From Bacteroidota bacterium (GTDB lineage: Bacteria; Bacteroidota; Bacteroidia; Cytophagales; Cyclobacteriaceae), in contig JAEZEH010000151.1 in assembly GCA_023417785.1 (NCBI GenBank), positions 1 to 64,000 of the forward strand: 64,000 nt of DNA, written 5' to 3'. The stretch's first letter is position 1, and every line of letters begins with the position of its first letter. This document shows positions 61,880 through 64,000 of this stretch, one piece after another. A program made the position numbers and the translations under genes. The notes below the pieces were generated by a model. It had not been told where the DNA came from, searched no databases, and saw nothing but the letters and a program-made list of their open reading frames with translations.

Positions 61880-61910
61880 CAAATATAGCGGATCGGAATA
61901 CGTGGTGAAA
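61880..61910 (-). promoter_or_regulatory. Promoter of lysA
   Basis: TTTC (61907-61910), a 19-base spacer and TATATTTG (61880-61887) on the minus strand match the Bacteroidota consensus except for one base at -33. The ATG is 15 bases after the -7 box. Confidence 0.65.
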
Positions 61911-61938
61911 CCCTCTTGACCGTATTTACTGTTTTTTC

Positions 61939-62574
61939 CTAATTAGTGAATAAGCTATTTAACTCAAGGTCGATTCGGTTGACCACAAAAGAAAAGTCTT
62001 CGACGTTGGCAACGAAATCCAGATTGTTGACGTCGATGACAAGGAGTTTGCCCTGGTTGTAATTTCCGATCCAGGTTTCGTAATGCTCATTAAGGTTTCT
62101 TAGATACTCAAGCTTGATCGAGTACTCATAGTCCCGCCCGCGCTTCTCAATTTGTCGTACCAATTTAGGTATATCTGCTTTGAGGTAAATTAACAGGTCC
62201 GGGGGTTTCACGAATCTGATCATCGAATTGAAAAGGTCCAGGTAACTTTCGTAATCGCGATCCGTGATGAAGCCGCTTCGGTGGAGATTTGATGCGAAGA
62301 TATAAGCATCCTCGTAGATGGTGCGATCCTGAATCGTCGTCCTCGAACTTGAGCGAATTTCGTGCACCTGTTTGAACCGCGTATTCAAAAAGAAGATCTG
62401 CACATGAAATGCCCAGCGATTCATATCCTGGTAGAAGTCGCGCAGGTAGGGATTCTCGTCCACGGCTTCGAAAAGCGCTTGCCAGCCATAATGCTTCGCA
62501 AGCTTTGCCGTTAGCGTTGTTTTCCCTGATCCGATGTTACCGCATACTGCGATATGTTGTGGCGTTGTTACCAT
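61939..62574 (-). CDS. Deoxynucleoside kinase
   Basis: About 211 residues from the ATG at 62574, 7 bases after the stop of the preceding gene. It phosphorylates deoxynucleosides in nucleotide salvage. Motifs: P-loop GNIGSGKTT (12-20), the substrate-site segment FEAVDENPYLRDFYQD, and the DRTIYEDAYIFA (ERS/DRT-type) motif, with the lid region around VRQIEKRGRDYE. The family includes dGuo/dAdo kinases of Gram-positive bacteria; the base preference cannot be read here. It is the last gene of an apparent corA/propeller/kinase transcript. Confidence 0.9.
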   Translation of the reverse strand: MVTTPQHIAVCGNIGSGKTTLTAKLAKHYGWQALFEAVDENPYLRDFYQDMNRWAFHVQIFFLNTRFKQVHEIRSSSRTTIQDRTIYEDAYIFASNLHRSGFITDRDYESYLDLFNSMIRFVKPPDLLIYLKADIPKLVRQIEKRGRDYEYSIKLEYLRNLNEHYETWIGNYNQGKLLVIDVNNLDFVANVEDFSFVVNRIDLELNSLFTN

Positions 62575-62581
62575 GAATGTG

Positions 62582-63406
62582 TTACTGATTTGTTTTCGCC
62601 CAGAAGGCAAGCTTCGCTTCGCCGGATGACGGTTGCAATTCCGTTATAATTCCCTGAATCCTCGTTGGTATCGGCGTCCAGTCATTTGTGTGCTTATTGT
62701 AACGATGCAACTGGCTTTCATAAAAAGCCACCGGCGTGCCCGTCGAAGTGATGGCAAAAACGTCTGATTCAGGAGGTGTTTCGGCAAGAATAGAGATCGA
62801 ACCGTCAGTGCCAATGGTTTTAATGCTCCAGGAGTCAACCGATAGCTTATGCACAAATGCAAATGAAGTCATCGCAGGGACCTTAGTCAACGTGACGCCT
62901 ACGTGTTTGGCCACGGTCATTTGACGAAATGGACGAAGGGTTATTAATTGCAACGCGTTCGGTTTTCCCGGTTCGATCACCAGCAAATTGTTATCGTCAA
63001 TCCAGATATAGTTTTCTACCGGGTTACGGATGGCTAAAGGCGCCGGGGCACCACCGTTAAGAGCAAATCGTTTGAGTTCGTTACCGGGCAAATGTGCCAG
63101 AAAAGTTAGTGTTTTGCCGTCGGGCGTAATGCGAAGTGCATGCACAGGCCCGTCGCTTTTGAAAACCAGGTTCCGCTCCCCGGATTCAATATTGAAAGCA
63201 ATTATCTCCTTGCCCTTCGAATAATAAAGAATCGGAAGCCTGGGGTCGAAGACGGGACCTGCAACGATACCGGCTGTGCTGTCTATCAGGAGAACCGATT
63301 CCGTTGTATTCTCCAGATCAGCCAGAAACAACCGGAACGTTTGCGCGGTCGCAGACCAGTAGGCGATCACGGTAAGGAAGAAGGATAATGTCCACCGGAT
63401 CTGCAT
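62582..63406 (-). CDS. Secreted beta-propeller-like protein
   Basis: About 274 residues from the ATG at 63406 (a GTG at 63409 is also possible). Signal peptide (MQIRWTLSFFLTVIAYWSATAQ), then propeller-type repeats such as AGPVFDPRLPILYYSKGKEI, ALRITPDGKTLTFLAHLPGN and NYIWIDDNNLLVIEPG that resemble TolB/PD40 blades. No enzymatic motif is seen. It starts 4 bases after the corA stop and ends 7 bases before the kinase gene, so these form a tight transcript although their roles seem unrelated. The function is unknown. Confidence 0.75.
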   Translation of the reverse strand: MQIRWTLSFFLTVIAYWSATAQTFRLFLADLENTTESVLLIDSTAGIVAGPVFDPRLPILYYSKGKEIIAFNIESGERNLVFKSDGPVHALRITPDGKTLTFLAHLPGNELKRFALNGGAPAPLAIRNPVENYIWIDDNNLLVIEPGKPNALQLITLRPFRQMTVAKHVGVTLTKVPAMTSFAFVHKLSVDSWSIKTIGTDGSISILAETPPESDVFAITSTGTPVAFYESQLHRYNKHTNDWTPIPTRIQGIITELQPSSGEAKLAFWAKTNQ

Positions 63407-63409
63407 CAC

Positions 63410-64000
63410 TTATAGCCATTTCTTCCGTCTGAAATACCAAAGGAAAGTCAACGAAGACAGTATCATAAGGGCAATGGCAAAAGGATAGCCCAAAGTCCAT
63501 TTCATCTCGGGCATAAATGTGAAGTTCATACCGTAGATAGATGCGATCAGTGTGGGCGGCATAAAAACGACGGTAACAACGGTGAAAATCTTGATGACCG
63601 TGTTTTGTTCGATATTCACAAGACCTAGAAACGTATTTTGCAGATATTCGAGTCGTTCTGCGCTGAACTGAGAGTGCTGAAGGAGTGAACCAATGTCATT
63701 CAAAATGATTTTGAATCGCTCATTTTCGAGGCGGTTAAACTCCTGAATCCTGATCAGCGAACTTACAATACGTTGCTTTTCCGTGATTGTCTGATGGAGC
63801 AGCATAGTATTTTCCTGCAATTGCGCGATGCCGAGGAGCAGGTCTTCGTTGAGCGACTTCCGCGCGATAAGCTCCTTACTGATTACGTTTACCTTGCGGT
63901 TGATTCCCTCAATAAGGTCAGCATCGCTATCGATACGCGTTTCCAGAATGGTAAGAAAAATATTGAGACCCGACTGTCGGTTATCAATTGTTGCCGATGA
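63410..64000 (-). CDS. corA: CorA-family Mg2+ transporter, 3' part (runs off the window)
   Basis: The frame is open from the right edge of the window to a TAA at 63410-63412; 196 residues are visible and the start lies beyond 64000. The long helix (ILNDIGSLLQHSQFSAERLE and surrounding residues) is followed by two C-terminal membrane helices: IFTVVTVVFMPPTLIASIYGMNF, with the diagnostic GMN motif in the loop, and YPFAIALMILSSLTFLWYFRRKKWL. This is the pore end of CorA-type Mg2+/Co2+ channels. The internal TTG at 63818-63820 is not the real start because the frame continues upstream with CorA-like sequence. Confidence 0.9.
   Translation of the reverse strand, partial: SSATIDNRQSGLNIFLTILETRIDSDADLIEGINRKVNVISKELIARKSLNEDLLLGIAQLQENTMLLHQTITEKQRIVSSLIRIQEFNRLENERFKIILNDIGSLLQHSQFSAERLEYLQNTFLGLVNIEQNTVIKIFTVVTVVFMPPTLIASIYGMNFTFMPEMKWTLGYPFAIALMILSSLTFLWYFRRKKWL

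Noticed and set aside
63410..63820. Treating the CorA fragment as a complete 136-residue protein
   Set aside because: The apparent start is an internal TTG; the frame stays open to the window edge and the upstream residues continue the CorA helix.

Overview
The window looks like a chromosomal stretch from a member of the Bacteroidota, most likely the order Cytophagales. The signs are TonB-dependent receptor plus DUF4249 pairing, several PD40-OmpA envelope proteins (one with the architecture of the type IX secretion protein PorE), a split membrane Fe-S/CCG oxidoreductase, a DksA-like protein with a histone-H1-like tail, and promoters of the Bacteroidota form TTTG-N18/19-TAnnTTTG instead of sigma70-type boxes. 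Genes are closely packed, several convergent pairs share stop codons, and I see no insertion sequence, prophage, CRISPR array, rRNA or integrase. The only RNA gene I find is tRNA-Phe(GAA) at 15258-15330.

Layout. 0.1-3.2 kb (+): radA, a UPF0316 membrane protein, and a secreted DUF6263-like protein. 3.2-8.0 kb (-): a tight group of collagen-like secreted protein, recJ, lptB and a GH3-family protein. 8.2-15.1 kb (-): coiled-coil/SPOR-like protein, fumC, PorE-like lipoprotein, a small Bacteroidota family usually misnamed ABC transporter ATPase, and the two-gene Fe-S oxidoreductase. 15.2-16.8 kb (+): tRNA-Phe and an orphan histidine kinase. 16.8-20.0 kb (-): DksA-like gene, scpB and an RluB/RsuA-type pseudouridine synthase from one consensus promoter. 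20.1-28.6 kb: mixed singletons (isoaspartyl peptidase, lamin-tail-domain protein, asd, DUF4382 lipoprotein, nitroreductase, envelope protein, amidohydrolase). 28.7-33.4 kb: TPR protein coupled to a diacylglycerol-kinase-like lipid kinase, RDD protein, DinB, DUF1801 and an RluD-like synthase. 33.5-36.6 kb: PadR regulator and a FtsX/MacB-type permease, headed by three 15-bp iterons. 36.6-42.7 kb (-): 2-hydroxyacid dehydrogenase, heme A synthase, a second TPR-PD40-OmpA protein, and a DUF1349-like/TolB propeller protein. 42.9-46.0 kb (+): TonB receptor and DUF4249 lipoprotein. 46.2-64 kb (mostly -): AsmA-like protein, ALDH3-type dehydrogenase, a transglutaminase-like secreted protein (+), two OmpA-family genes, patatin/surface-antigen protein, M23 peptidase, dsbD, lysA, deoxynucleoside kinase, a secreted propeller protein, and the 3' part of a corA gene that runs off the right edge.

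How the genes fit together. Much of the content serves the envelope: LPS export (lptB), peptidoglycan-anchored OmpA proteins, type IX-related PorE, periplasmic thiol chemistry (dsbD), M23 peptidase, AsmA and TonB import. The rest is core metabolism (fumC, asd, lysA, ctaA), DNA repair (radA, recJ), chromosome segregation (scpB) and RNA modification. No large unknown defence or mobile system is visible. The most distinctive signals are the 15-bp iterons running into the padR start codon, the oppositely charged low-complexity tails encoded by the overlapping scpB and rluB-like genes, a shuffled duplication of promoter modules before tRNA-Phe, an M23 peptidase with HxC in place of HxH, and a discoidin-like domain fused to PD40-OmpA. 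Function calls rest on motif recognition by eye; no database search was run.
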